Of a stretch of DNA of 46,741 bases, positions 1 through 9,506 are shown in pieces. This stretch comes from Verrucomicrobiota bacterium (GTDB lineage: Bacteria > Verrucomicrobiota > Lentisphaeria > JABSQK01 > JAJFLO01): assembly GCA_021772615.1 (NCBI GenBank), contig JAJFLQ010000120.1:1-46741 (forward strand), written 5' to 3'. The position numbers and the translations under genes are program-made. Positions within the stretch are counted from its first letter, which is position 1. Each line of letters starts with the position of its first letter. The notes under the pieces were generated by a model that worked only from the letters and a program-made list of their open reading frames with translations, was not told where the DNA came from and searched no databases.

Positions 1-1284
1 GCCGTCTATTTCCCGGGGCAACGTCCCGACCGTACCGCAGAAAACCAGCGGTTTGCCGAGAAAGCGGTCGTCGAAGTATTCCCAGCCATAACCGTAGGGA
101 ATGCCGCTTTGATTGCCGCCATCGATAACACCCTGGTGCACGCCGTCGCGTATTCGCCGCGGATGAAACAGCCCGTCAGGAACGGTAGACGGTTCGGTAA
201 ACGGCGACGCCAGACAGTAGCCCCACACGTTGACAAGCAGTTCTGCGCCTTTGCCGGTACCCATGGGATCCCTGTTTACCCCGACAATGCCGGTAATGGC
301 GCCGCCATATGGATCCAGTGCTGACGGACTGTTGTGAGTTTCGACTTTATATACCAGGTCGACCTTGTCATTAAATGCGATCACGCCGGCATTGTCGTTG
401 AACACGGTCTTGAGCCAATCGATAGATTCACCAATCTCGAACGTGCTCTTGCGGATACAGCTGCGGAACAGCCCGTCGATCACTTCGCTGTTGCCCTTCT
501 CGTCCTGATATGTGATCACGGCATCGAAAATCTTGTGCTTGCAGTGCTCTGACCAAGTCTGTGCAAGGACCTCGATCTCCACATCTGTCGGCGCCGCGCT
601 GAGGCCCGATTCGTTGCGGCGGCTCCGGACCGTCGCGTCTGCATAGTAGTCGCGGATCGCCTGCATTTCGTCCAGTCGCAGTGCCAGCTCACGGTCCCGG
701 CTAATGGACAGCAGGCCGTCGTCGTCAAGGTTGAGATCGACCATCGCGACGCCGATATTCGGCGCCACGGTGACCGTCGGGCAATTTTCAGGAATGCCGT
801 TGACCGCAACAGCGTCGGGGCGCAGGCAGACGACGCTCTGAATGAGGCGGTTGGCGAGCAAGTCCGCGGCAAGCGTCTCGACGTCGCTGCGCTTGAGATT
901 TGGCGCGGTCAGAACGTACTCAACCGAGCTGTACACGTGCTCATTGTCAAGCAGCCGTCGCCCGATGACGTCGGCAATCGCCTGTCGTGCCGTGCGTGCG
1001 AGGTTGTCCGTGACGCCGGGGAGGTAGCCGATGATAATGATCCAATCGAAGGCGTCCGGGATGCTCTGTCCAACCACCGCTTTCTGGATGACCGGATTTC
1101 GCAAGGCCTCTGCCACGCGGTTCACGTCGTCGACGCTCAGAGTGGTGTAGAGCGAATAAACATCGCGGCTGCAGACCCTGCCGATCTCATGGCCGGCATA
1201 CTGCGCAATCGTGTTTCGGACGTTCCTCCCGCGAATGTCGTAACGGCTTTCGATGGGACCAATTTCTATGCGGTGATATGTCAT
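1..1284 (-). CDS. purL: Phosphoribosylformylglycinamidine synthase, PurL subunit (5' part; runs off the left edge)
   Basis: This is the ATP- and glutamine-dependent enzyme that converts FGAR to FGAM in cytosolic purine synthesis. Only the first 428 codons are present. Translation of the complement shows a PurS-like N-terminal segment (about residues 1-85, with VYSLYTTLS and NPVIQKAVV). After it come AIR-synthase-type motifs: WSEHCKHK, the nucleotide-binding YKVETHNSPSALDPYGGA, GVNRDPMGTGKGAELL, GGNQSGIP and GKPLVFCGTVG. The fused PurS-like start resembles the long PurL form of about 1,000 residues seen in Deltaproteobacteria and some PVC bacteria, not the short Bacillus PurL. I chose the ATG at 1284. 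An in-frame ATG at 1302 would add six residues, and neither start has a clear ribosome binding site. The catalytic C-terminal half lies outside the window. purM, the next pathway step, lies at the opposite edge on the other strand. Confidence 0.95.
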   Translation of the reverse strand, partial: MTYHRIEIGPIESRYDIRGRNVRNTIAQYAGHEIGRVCSRDVYSLYTTLSVDDVNRVAEALRNPVIQKAVVGQSIPDAFDWIIIIGYLPGVTDNLARTARQAIADVIGRRLLDNEHVYSSVEYVLTAPNLKRSDVETLAADLLANRLIQSVVCLRPDAVAVNGIPENCPTVTVAPNIGVAMVDLNLDDDGLLSISRDRELALRLDEMQAIRDYYADATVRSRRNESGLSAAPTDVEIEVLAQTWSEHCKHKIFDAVITYQDEKGNSEVIDGLFRSCIRKSTFEIGESIDWLKTVFNDNAGVIAFNDKVDLVYKVETHNSPSALDPYGGAITGIVGVNRDPMGTGKGAELLVNVWGYCLASPFTEPSTVPDGLFHPRRIRDGVHQGVIDGGNQSGIPYGYGWEYFDDRFLGKPLVFCGTVGTLPREIDG

Positions 1285-1847
1285 GCTGGGCGATGCAACC
1301 ATGATACGGAGGCTATAAAATCAGGATCGGCGGCGTACCCAAATCCGTGGAAAATTGCGGCGTAACAACGCAACCATATGAGCATAACGATATCGCAAGA
1401 AATCTCGACACACCTGCGGGTATGCCTGCGATTTCTCGCAAAACTTTCTGCTCCATAGCGTTACGCTGTGTACTCACAATTCATAACGGATCCGCGTAAT
1501 AGACGACACGCCAACGCCACGGGTTGTCGTCGCGGGCGGAAGAGCTTCACGACGACTGGGCGGGTTCGGGTGAACCGCAGATAACCGGTGCGGCCGGCGA
1601 ACCGTGGCCTATAATACGGCGTTCAAACCTATCTGTACACCGCGAAAGTAAAATTTCTATTCGGAATAATTTGAGTTGTAACTAACTATTGTAGTGGTAC
1701 ATTCTACGCCGTTTCCGGACGGATTCCCTATGCCGATCTCCGGCAACACGTTCCGTTCGTTTTTGAGGTCCATACTGTGGTCCCCGACCGCGGAATGGAT
1801 GTGTCGACAGTCAATCACAGATCACATCCGAACACCAGGCGTTGAAC
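1285..1847. other. Intergenic region between divergent purL and the zinc-ribbon kinase gene
   Basis: These are about 560 bases without a convincing gene. The short open frames lack family-like sequence. The region must hold the promoters of both divergent genes. A TATAAT hexamer sits at 1610-1615 on the plus strand, but the matching -35 position is poor (GGTGCG), so it is only a weak promoter candidate. An AT-rich patch at about 1648-1695 stands out from the surrounding composition. No riboswitch, tRNA or strong hairpin was recognised. Confidence 0.4.
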
Positions 1848-4658
1848 ATGAGTACCAACGAACAGGATTCCGGAGGGAATATCGGCGGTTTTTCCGGTGC
1901 GTCTCCGCTCGATACCCTGGCGAATCGCTACGAAGTGATCCGTGAGATCGGGCGCGGCGGTATAGGTAGTGTCTATCTTGCGCAGGACCAGAAGCTGAAC
2001 CGGTACGTCGCGATCAAGCGGCTGCTGCTGCAGCCGAACAACAAGAGCAGTATTACCGTTCAACGTCGTTTCCTGCGAGAGGCGCAGACCATTGCCTCGC
2101 TTGGACACTTCCATATCGTCAGTATCTATGATATCAGCAAGGACGACGCCGGCTACTATATTGCGATGGAATACGTTCCCGGCCCGCAGATCTCGGATGA
2201 CTCTGAAGACATCAGCCCGGCACCGTCCGTATCGCTCCAGCAATATGTAAAAGAACAGGGGCCGATCGAACGAGACGAAGCCACAAAAATTATCGTCAAG
2301 CTCTGCAGCGCTCTGGATTACGCGCATCATCGCAACATCATTCATCGCGACATAAAACCCGCCAATATTCTGCTTGACGAGCAGTACGAGCCAAAGCTGG
2401 TCGACTTTGGTCTGGCGAAGCCCATCGGCCGTTCCAGCAATCAGGAGATTACGCTCGAGGGTGAGTTCGTCGGTACGCCCGAGTATGTCGCTCCGGAACA
2501 ATGGAGTGATGGGTCCGAGATCGACGAGCGTGTCGATATCTTCGCGTTGGGCGGCGTGTTCTGGTTCATTCTCACCGGGGAGATCCCGCGGTATTTTCGC
2601 GAGTCTGTGCTGCCCGACGAACTCAAGGGATCAATCGCCAGGGCGCTGGCGCATAAACGCACCGACCGCTTCCGGACAGTGAAAGATTTTGCCGCGGCGC
2701 TTGAGTCGACCAATGATCGTGGGCCGGTGCGCCTCACTGATGATGCTTCCGACGGCGACGAGGTGCATGCGGCCGAACAATGGCGTTGCCCGAATTGCCA
2801 GAAATTCAACCCGGAAGCCGCCAAATACTGCATCACCTGCGGCACCTTCGGAATGGAGGTGTGTTGCATTTGTGAGACCGAGATTCGTATCGGTACGCAA
2901 TTCTGCCCCAATTGCGGAATCGATGTGAAGAAGGCCGAAACTGCTGCGATGATCATTGAAGAGGCGAAGAACCAGGCCGAATTCATGGAGTACGAGTCGG
3001 CGCTCAACACCATCAAGGATCTCGACAACAAACATCACCCTGAGGCGCTGAATCTGGCCAAGAAGTGGCGGCAGACGGTGCTGCACCGGCGGAACATGTT
3101 AACGGATCTGGACTCCTGCATCCGCGTGTTCAACCTTGAGAAGGCCGTGAACTTGTACAAGGACCTCAGCGTCATGATCCCCGACGAATGCCTGTCGGAC
3201 AGTGCCGATTTCGATGTTGTCGTCAAGTATTCGTCGTTGGTGACGGAATTGAAGGAGCTGCTTCGCGAGTCGGCGACGAGGGCGCAGGAAGATTACAATC
3301 TCAATAAATTTACAGAGAGCATCAAGTTCCTGAACGAGGTCTGCGGGGGTGAGGCGTGCGTATCCATAAACAATGAATTGGAGAACATCAACGAAACGTT
3401 AACCAACCTGGTGACGAAAGCAGGTCTTGCGCTCGGTATGAATTGCATGTCACGGGCGCTGGATATTCTTCAAGCTGCGTCGCCGTGGAAAGGCAGTGAA
3501 TTGGGGCAGCGGCGCAATAAGATGATCGTGCGCTGCGAAGAACTGATCAAAGAACGCGAAGAGTTAATCGACAATCTTGAGGAAGCGATTCGCAAAGGCG
3601 ACTACTCCAACGCGCTGCAGTTGATTCGTGAGACCGCACGCTTCAAACTGCCCCCGAATTACAGCGAGATGGAGCCTGACCACGATGACCTGGCGGCCCA
3701 CGACCGTATTGCTCAGGTCGATAAGATGTTGATGCAGAAGTTTGAAACCAAGATACCGGACTGGGTTGAGCAGGATTCCTGGGAGGATATCAAGAATGCG
3801 TTCGCAACGTTGCAGGGCGAAGAAGACTCCGCGTGGCGTAAGCTCAATGAAACGCTGCGAAATATGATCAACAAGAAGATCGCGTCGCGGTATAACGATG
3901 CTGTGCAGCTTGAAAGCAAGGGGCGTTTGAGCCAGGCGGAACGCGCCTGGAAGCTGTTTCAGAGTATCCCCGAAGATCTCGCGCCAGCGCACCTTATGCA
4001 GTACGCCAATGAATACCGAAAGCGCAAGCAGTCCGTGATTCAGTCGCGCATGAACCGGTTGATCAAACGCGTGGTACTGGCGTTGTATGTCACGTGGGCG
4101 TATCCGCTCTTTCGCGCCCTGGTGCTGGAGTTTAATAATCCCGGCGGATTCGATATCCAGCTGCTCGTGCCCGGATTGGTCAATCTCGGCGTATTTCTGA
4201 TCTTGACAATGGTCTTGTTCAGCAAGAAAATAGCGAAGGCCGAGGTGGGGCCGGAAGGGCAGTATCGGCCGAGACGTGCCAATCTCATGTTTTTTCTGAT
4301 TGCCATTTCACCGTTGTCTTATGTGTCCTATCAGTTGATCTCGAACGTGGCAGCTCTGTCGTTCCAGGACCTGCCGACTTACGTACCGTTGATATCCATC
4401 GTGTTTATCTGGCTGATCATCGATCTTTTTCGTCGATACCGCTGGCAGTTCAAGGGGGCCTTCAGTCTGAGTATTTCCTGGATTATTCTCGCGGCAGTGG
4501 TGCATCTGTGCAATCGGTTTGGTCTTCGTAACCACGCGCTCTGGCCGCTGGTTGCCGCCTTGCACGGCATGATGTATATCACCTTGCTCACGATCGAACA
4601 TAAGGTGCATGATCATGCTTCCGGTGCAGAGGACGAGTCATCGTCCGCATCCGGATGA
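1848..4658 (+). CDS. Ser/Thr protein kinase with zinc ribbons, helical middle region and multi-pass membrane C-terminus
   Basis: This is a 936-residue Hanks-type kinase, probably anchored in the inner membrane. The kinase domain covers about residues 28-290. It has the glycine loop GRGGIG (36-41), catalytic lysine K57, HRDIKPAN with D168, DFG at 186-188, and GTPEYVAPEQ. The kinase core looks complete. After it come four CxxC knuckles (CPNC, CITC, CCIC, CPNC; about 318-370), a likely pair of zinc ribbons. A long charged helical region follows that resembles repeated TPR-like or coiled helices. At least four and probably six hydrophobic segments fill the last 200 residues. The ATG at 1848 is preferred over the TTG at 1842. 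The stop overlaps the start of the NfeD-type protease by four bases (ATGA), so the two are probably translationally coupled. The substrates are unknown. Confidence 0.88.
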   Translation: MSTNEQDSGGNIGGFSGASPLDTLANRYEVIREIGRGGIGSVYLAQDQKLNRYVAIKRLLLQPNNKSSITVQRRFLREAQTIASLGHFHIVSIYDISKDDAGYYIAMEYVPGPQISDDSEDISPAPSVSLQQYVKEQGPIERDEATKIIVKLCSALDYAHHRNIIHRDIKPANILLDEQYEPKLVDFGLAKPIGRSSNQEITLEGEFVGTPEYVAPEQWSDGSEIDERVDIFALGGVFWFILTGEIPRYFRESVLPDELKGSIARALAHKRTDRFRTVKDFAAALESTNDRGPVRLTDDASDGDEVHAAEQWRCPNCQKFNPEAAKYCITCGTFGMEVCCICETEIRIGTQFCPNCGIDVKKAETAAMIIEEAKNQAEFMEYESALNTIKDLDNKHHPEALNLAKKWRQTVLHRRNMLTDLDSCIRVFNLEKAVNLYKDLSVMIPDECLSDSADFDVVVKYSSLVTELKELLRESATRAQEDYNLNKFTESIKFLNEVCGGEACVSINNELENINETLTNLVTKAGLALGMNCMSRALDILQAASPWKGSELGQRRNKMIVRCEELIKEREELIDNLEEAIRKGDYSNALQLIRETARFKLPPNYSEMEPDHDDLAAHDRIAQVDKMLMQKFETKIPDWVEQDSWEDIKNAFATLQGEEDSAWRKLNETLRNMINKKIASRYNDAVQLESKGRLSQAERAWKLFQSIPEDLAPAHLMQYANEYRKRKQSVIQSRMNRLIKRVVLALYVTWAYPLFRALVLEFNNPGGFDIQLLVPGLVNLGVFLILTMVLFSKKIAKAEVGPEGQYRPRRANLMFFLIAISPLSYVSYQLISNVAALSFQDLPTYVPLISIVFIWLIIDLFRRYRWQFKGAFSLSISWIILAAVVHLCNRFGLRNHALWPLVAALHGMMYITLLTIEHKVHDHASGAEDESSSASG

Positions 4659-6238
4659 TACCCATGCTGTTACACCCTCGATTCGTTCGTCCCGTCTTCT
4701 TTAAGTCGGTCACCATCGTGTGGTCATTGCCGTCCCTGTGCCGGATGGGGCCGACGTCGGCCTTGCGATTGCTGATTCTCGGTATACTGCTGGCGTACGG
4801 TGCCGGCGTCGCCGGCGCGCAGGAGTCCGAGACGGCAGATACCGGAAAAGTTCTGGTGATTCCTCTGAAAAACCAGATCGATAAAACGGAATTGTTTTTC
4901 CTTCGTCGCGGATTTCAGGCTGCCCGGCGCGACAGCGATGTGCGGGCGATTGTGATCGATATGGACACGCCCGGCGGCGAATTGCGCACCACTGAGGAGA
5001 TCATTTCGTGGATGCGATCATTCGCCGACGAGAATATTCCGATTTACTCATTCGTGAACCCGCGCGCACAGAGCGCCGGTGCGATTATCTGCCTGGCGTC
5101 AGACAAAATATTTATGGCGCCCGGCAGTCGCATTGGCAGCGCGGCGCCGATCCTGATTGATCCCTCCGGGGGTATTGTTGATCTCCCCGAAAGCGTGCGT
5201 GAGAAAATCCTGTCCGATACCCGCGCCCTTGTGCGCGGCGTCGCCCGTGAAAATGGCTACCTGCCCGAGCTGGCAACAGCGATGGTTGATGATTCGGTCG
5301 AGGTCACGGTCGGCGACCGCGTCGTTTGCCGCGAAGGCGAGCTATTGAATCTCACTGCGGATGAGGCCGTCGAAATCATACCGCCTATGACCACGCCGCT
5401 TCTGGCCACGGCGATTGTTGACGATGTCGATGGTCTGTTGGTGTATGAACACCTCGACGGCCTTGAACGGGTCGATATTGCTCCGGTCGGCGCCGAGGCG
5501 TTGGCGCGCTGGCTCACGATGTTGTCGCCGTTTCTCATGTCTATCGCATTTCTCTGTATCTACATGGAAATGAAGACACCAGGGCTGGGTATTCCGGGAT
5601 TGATCGGTGTCGTTTGTATTGCGCTGTTTCTGTTCGGACACTACATCGCCGGACTCGCCGGGAGCGAAGATGTTTTCCTCGTGGTGCTCGGAATTATCCT
5701 GATTGCCGTCGAAGTGTTTGTTCTGCCGGGCGTCGGATTGTGCGGGTTTCTCGGGCTCGCGGCATTGCTCGGGGGCGTTATTCTGGCGATGATCCCGATG
5801 ATGCCGTCGGTTCCGGAGCTGCCGGGGGTGAGTGTAGAACCGGTAAACGTTGAGTGGTTTCTAAAACAGGCGATGTTGAAAATGGTATCGACCTTTGCGA
5901 TCGCCGGAGGCGGTCTGTACATCCTCGCGCGGACGCTGCCGAAAACGGGCTTTTACTCCAAATTGGTGCTGAGCAGCTCGGAGACTGTCGAAGAGGGTTA
6001 TGTCGGAGTCAATATCGAGGAAAACCGCAAGCTTGTCGGACAGCGCGGCGTCGCCGTAACGCCGTTGCGTTTATCGGGAATCGTGAAGATAGGCGCCGAC
6101 CGTATCGACGTCGTCAGTGGCGGCGACTATATCGATGCCGGGGAGACTGTTGTGGTTACCGAAATCGATGGGCCGCGAGTCGTGGTCGAAGCCGCCGGGC
6201 CGGACCCCGAAACCGACGGAGATAAAGGCACGAGCTAG
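4655..6238 (+). CDS. NfeD-family membrane-bound serine protease (ClpP class)
   Basis: This 527-residue protein matches the long NfeD/PH1510-type architecture. It has an N-terminal signal or anchor (LLILGILLAYGAGVAGAQ, about 39-56) and a ClpP/crotonase-fold protease domain with MDTPGGELRTT. The probable nucleophile is S140 in RAQSAGAI, and K184 (VREKILSD) is a candidate general base at about the expected distance. Several transmembrane helices follow (about 285-405), then a soluble OB-like NfeD domain at the C-terminus (GQRGVAVTPLRLSG, GDYIDAGETVVVTEIDG). Family members cut membrane-associated hydrophobic proteins and often act with stomatin/flotillin partners, but no stomatin gene is adjacent here. 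The ATG at 4655 overlaps the kinase stop. An internal ATG (residue 31) just ahead of the hydrophobic stretch could be the true start and would give a more usual signal peptide. Confidence 0.88.
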   Translation: MIPMLLHPRFVRPVFFKSVTIVWSLPSLCRMGPTSALRLLILGILLAYGAGVAGAQESETADTGKVLVIPLKNQIDKTELFFLRRGFQAARRDSDVRAIVIDMDTPGGELRTTEEIISWMRSFADENIPIYSFVNPRAQSAGAIICLASDKIFMAPGSRIGSAAPILIDPSGGIVDLPESVREKILSDTRALVRGVARENGYLPELATAMVDDSVEVTVGDRVVCREGELLNLTADEAVEIIPPMTTPLLATAIVDDVDGLLVYEHLDGLERVDIAPVGAEALARWLTMLSPFLMSIAFLCIYMEMKTPGLGIPGLIGVVCIALFLFGHYIAGLAGSEDVFLVVLGIILIAVEVFVLPGVGLCGFLGLAALLGGVILAMIPMMPSVPELPGVSVEPVNVEWFLKQAMLKMVSTFAIAGGGLYILARTLPKTGFYSKLVLSSSETVEEGYVGVNIEENRKLVGQRGVAVTPLRLSGIVKIGADRIDVVSGGDYIDAGETVVVTEIDGPRVVVEAAGPDPETDGDKGTS

Positions 6239-6270
6239 CCGGATACCTCGGGGCTCACCATCACAGGCCA

Positions 6271-7614
6271 ATGATCTACTCTTACCCTGCGGACGCTATA
6301 CCGGAATTACGACGTGTCTGGCAATCCACCCGATTTAGCAAGCAGGAACAGGTACCCGTCCTGCCCAGCGACACCATTCTTCTCGAGTTGTTGAATGTGG
6401 CGTACCACGCCAGTTTTCTCACCGAGGAGCAGCGCCGAATCGGCTTTCGTCTTATGTATTGCGGTCGAGACGATCTTCAGCGGCATCCGCGTTACCTCGG
6501 ACAAAAAACGCCGATGGAGCCGATCGAATTTTCGACGGCACCCGCGTTTTCCGTGGGTGAACTGCTGAGACTGGCGCCCGCAACGGACCCGGCGCGCGTA
6601 TTGATTTGTGTTGGGGCGCGCCGGCCGGACAGCGCTCCAGGGTTCGAGGCGCTCCAGATCTGGGGGCTGCTCGACACTGGTTCGTCATGGTGGAATTATA
6701 CCCAATGCGAGGCAACGCGAGGGTATCCGCCGCCGAACCTCCTGACCATTTCTTCGATCAAACCCGGGCATATGTCTTTCTCTCGCCAAGGCGTCATCAT
6801 TCTGACTCTGAAGAATGGTCGGGTGACACCGTCTCCCGTATCCATGATGGCATCAGGGCCCGTCGCCGGCTTTTTCGAAGCTGCCGAATGGTCCATGGAT
6901 CAGGATGTTCGTGAACGGCTCCGGGCGATTGAATGCGACGATGAGCCGGCTGATGACCTGCCGAAACAGGCTTTTCAACGCTATCTGCAGCGCATACTGA
7001 TGCAGATTCGGCTGAAGAATCACGGCGGCTCGGTGCTTGTCGTTCCCGACCATCTTGACGCGGACGACCCGCGCCTGAGCGATCGTCTGAATATCAAATA
7101 TCCCTGCGTCTATGATCGTGCCTGGAAGCTGATCGCCGAGTACGCTGCAGCGTATCACCAGGTTTATACGCTGAATTTTCCAAGATCAGAGGATGGCGGC
7201 GCCGTCAGTGAGGATGTGTACGGCGATATTTCCATACTTAAAGATGAATTGCTGAATCTCGAAGATGCAATCTCGGATTCGGTTCGTTTCGTTGCGTCCC
7301 TGAGCGGCGTCGACGGCGCGGTGTTGCTTACCGATCGGCTGCGGGTTTTGGGGTTTGGCGCCGAGGTGACGGCTGTCTCGCCATCTGTGCGCTACGTTCG
7401 CGTAGCCGATGACCTGTCTGGTGAATCGGGCGTGATCATACCCTTCGACGCCTATGGCACCCGGCACCGATCCGCATTCCGGTTCAGTTCAAGTTACGAG
7501 GAGTCGATGTCGTTTGTGGTGTCGCAGGACGGTGGTATCAAGGCCATTCGGCGTCTCGGACCGAACCTTGTGATGTGGCCCGATATTGACTTCGGCTCGC
7601 TCGGTGTGTACTAA
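6271..7614 (+). CDS. Protein with C-terminal diadenylate-cyclase-like (DisA_N/DAC) domain and N-terminal sensor-like region
   Basis: This 447-residue protein appears cytosolic. Its last 110 residues carry the two signature motifs of diadenylate cyclases: DGA at 348-350 (SGVDGAVLLT) and RHR at 398-400 (YGTRHRSAFRFS), followed by SFVVSQDGGIKAI. These match the c-di-AMP synthase (DisA/CdaA) fold, so synthesis of c-di-AMP or a related nucleotide is plausible but unproven. The first 330 residues resemble the 'DACNV' putative sensor region known from DAC-associated proteins; I recall this family only approximately. There are no transmembrane helices, unlike CdaA, and no DNA-binding HhH region, unlike DisA. 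The gene starts 32 bases after the protease gene and probably belongs to the same unit. Its stop overlaps the stop of the convergent REC-kinase gene. Confidence 0.75.
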   Translation: MIYSYPADAIPELRRVWQSTRFSKQEQVPVLPSDTILLELLNVAYHASFLTEEQRRIGFRLMYCGRDDLQRHPRYLGQKTPMEPIEFSTAPAFSVGELLRLAPATDPARVLICVGARRPDSAPGFEALQIWGLLDTGSSWWNYTQCEATRGYPPPNLLTISSIKPGHMSFSRQGVIILTLKNGRVTPSPVSMMASGPVAGFFEAAEWSMDQDVRERLRAIECDDEPADDLPKQAFQRYLQRILMQIRLKNHGGSVLVVPDHLDADDPRLSDRLNIKYPCVYDRAWKLIAEYAAAYHQVYTLNFPRSEDGGAVSEDVYGDISILKDELLNLEDAISDSVRFVASLSGVDGAVLLTDRLRVLGFGAEVTAVSPSVRYVRVADDLSGESGVIIPFDAYGTRHRSAFRFSSSYEESMSFVVSQDGGIKAIRRLGPNLVMWPDIDFGSLGVY

Positions 7615-8867
7615 GCCAGACAGCCGGTCACAAGTGGCGACAGATCGTGGCATACGTCGTCCGCGGACTGATACCGTTCGGCCGGGAGTTTCGCCAGCAT
7701 GCGGAGGATCGTTTGCGCCAGAATCGGCGGCATATCCGGCGCGATTTGAATCGGGTCGACCGGGTCTTCATGTATGACGCGCCGCGCGATCTGCTGAACC
7801 GTGTCGTCCATAAACGGATTGCGCAGGACACAGAGTTCGTAAGCGACAATGCCCAGCGAGAAAATATCCGCACGGTTGTCAACCTGTGCTGAGAACAACG
7901 ACTCTGGAGCCATGTATCCGGGGGAACCCAGGATCTCATCCTGCATCGTGATCGCTGAATCGGGGAGCTTTGCGATGCCGAAATCCGTTAACTTCACGTC
8001 CATATTTTCATCCAGCATGATGTTGCTGGGTTTGATATCACGATGACATATATTCTGGGCATGGATCGCTGACAACGCGCTGGCCGTCTGACTGATGATT
8101 CTGGCCTTTTCCTGATAATCGAGTCGGTGGGGGCGTGCAAACAATTCCTGCAGCGTCACGCCTTTGACGTAATCCATGACGATATATTTCGCTGTTTCAT
8201 CGGCATCGAGCCCGTATTCGATCATGCGTACAACATGCGGGTGTTGCACGCGAGCTGCAGCCCGTGCTTCATTCAGGAATCTCTTTTTGAGCTTGTGCCT
8301 TTTGGATTCGCTCCCTGTCGTGCACTTGAAAATCTTGAGGGCGTATCTTTGCGGTGCCGATGCTACCGATTTTTCCACCAGAAAAATTATGCCCATCGAA
8401 CCCTCGCCGAGTGTCTTTATAATGTCGTACTCGTACATGAACGACGGTTGACCATGCACAGACACGCGCCGGATATGCTCACCTCGCAATTCCCGGTTTT
8501 GCTTCAACACATTTTGCAATGTTTCTGTTATCATATTGGCACTGAATGGTTTGGAGATGTAATCCGCGGCGCCGATCTTCATGCACTCGACAGCGGCATT
8601 GACGTCGTCGCCGCCGCTTATGATGATCACCGGTATATGCGCATGCGATTTCTTGATCTCGGTAAGCAGCTCGATACCGGTGACTTGAGGCATATGGATA
8701 TCGGAAATCACGATGTCGATGTCGTGCGACTGAATCATCGACAATGCCTCCTCGCCGTCGGCCGCAGTAAACAATCTGTGTGTCATGCGCCCGATAATCT
8801 TGCACAGCAACAGGACTGCGCTTGGTTCGTCATCGACGATTAATACCGAGAAAGTATCGCTGGTCAT
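7611..8867 (-). CDS. Response regulator receiver fused to Ser/Thr protein kinase (copy A)
   Basis: This is a 418-residue cytosolic fusion. The receiver domain (about 5-122) has acidic pair D12-D13, phospho-acceptor D56 in ISDIHMP, and the conserved Lys in SKPF. The kinase domain (about 145-410) has GEGSMG, K178 in YALKIFK, HRDIKPSN with D277, DFG at 295-297 and GSPGYMAPES. All catalytic residues are present, so it should be an active kinase whose output is set by phosphorylation of the receiver. I chose the ATG at 8867 because the receiver begins right after it; an upstream in-frame extension carries no family-like sequence. It is the last gene of a minus-strand set after the hybrid histidine kinase and the acetyltransferase. 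It is closely similar in length and sequence to the REC-kinase at 11737 and is clearly its paralogue. Confidence 0.9.
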   Translation of the reverse strand: MTSDTFSVLIVDDEPSAVLLLCKIIGRMTHRLFTAADGEEALSMIQSHDIDIVISDIHMPQVTGIELLTEIKKSHAHIPVIIISGGDDVNAAVECMKIGAADYISKPFSANMITETLQNVLKQNRELRGEHIRRVSVHGQPSFMYEYDIIKTLGEGSMGIIFLVEKSVASAPQRYALKIFKCTTGSESKRHKLKKRFLNEARAAARVQHPHVVRMIEYGLDADETAKYIVMDYVKGVTLQELFARPHRLDYQEKARIISQTASALSAIHAQNICHRDIKPSNIMLDENMDVKLTDFGIAKLPDSAITMQDEILGSPGYMAPESLFSAQVDNRADIFSLGIVAYELCVLRNPFMDDTVQQIARRVIHEDPVDPIQIAPDMPPILAQTILRMLAKLPAERYQSADDVCHDLSPLVTGCLA

Positions 8868-8961
8868 GGTACATCTTGTGGTTGATGGTGGGATTGTTCC
8901 GGTGATTGTTGGCACGGCACAATCAGCGGAGCGCCGTAGTGCCCACGTTCGTCCGCAGTAA

Positions 8962-9453
8962 CTATGCCTGATCCGTGACGATGTTGCCGTCTCGCCGACA
9001 CATCAGAACGACGGGGCCGACGTGGTCAAAGTCGAATTCATCGCTGTTTTTTACGAACAGGCGACGTTCGTAGAAGCCAACGGCGGACGTGCGCGCATAG
9101 CACCACAGCAAGTTACAACCGTGCGAGTCAACGTGCGTGATGATCGTTCGCAGCAAGCGATCGCCGGTGCCGAGGCTTCGCGCATCCTGCTGGACGGCCA
9201 TGCCGCGCAGCCGCCACGCGTCGGCTGTCGCGGTGCCGGGGAGCGGCTGTCGAAACACCGACGCTACAGCGACAAGATCGCCGCTTCGGAAGGCGCCGAA
9301 ATGGCGCGTATCGTCATCTGTGTCGCCATCATGGCGGCATTCATCGTGCGAAAGGTGAGGGCGCAATACGGATCGACGCAGCGGCAGCGTGTCTTCCGCT
9401 GAAATTATACGAATGGATATGGGATCTCCTGATACCGATCGCGTGTCTGTCAT
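8962..9453 (-). CDS. GNAT-family N-acetyltransferase
   Basis: This 163-residue protein has the acetyl-CoA-binding core of GNAT enzymes. Motif A reads RGMAVQQDARSLGTGDRLL, with the pyrophosphate-binding Q-x-x-x-x-G-x-G/A loop. Motif B reads NLLWCYARTSAVGFYERRLF, with the typical Tyr near the active site. The C-terminus (FDFDHVGPVVLMCRR) matches the small GNATs that modify unknown small molecules or protein N-termini. The ATG at 9453 is chosen because translation upstream of it is Arg/Thr-rich with no family character and would run into the preceding gene. It lies 53 bases after the hybrid histidine kinase and 94 bases before REC-kinase A, so it sits inside a signalling unit, though a signalling role is not shown. 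The acceptor substrate is unknown. Confidence 0.75.
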   Translation of the reverse strand: MTDTRSVSGDPISIRIISAEDTLPLRRSVLRPHLSHDECRHDGDTDDDTRHFGAFRSGDLVAVASVFRQPLPGTATADAWRLRGMAVQQDARSLGTGDRLLRTIITHVDSHGCNLLWCYARTSAVGFYERRLFVKNSDEFDFDHVGPVVLMCRRDGNIVTDQA

Positions 9454-9506
9454 AGTCGTTCGCCGATTGCCGGTCGCCGCAGGTGGTAACACTATCGTCC
9501 CACTTG

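Noticed and set aside
8127..8843. Open frame of 238 codons antisense to REC-kinase A
   Set aside because: His/Arg-rich composition and full overlap with a clear receiver-kinase gene mark it as a shadow.
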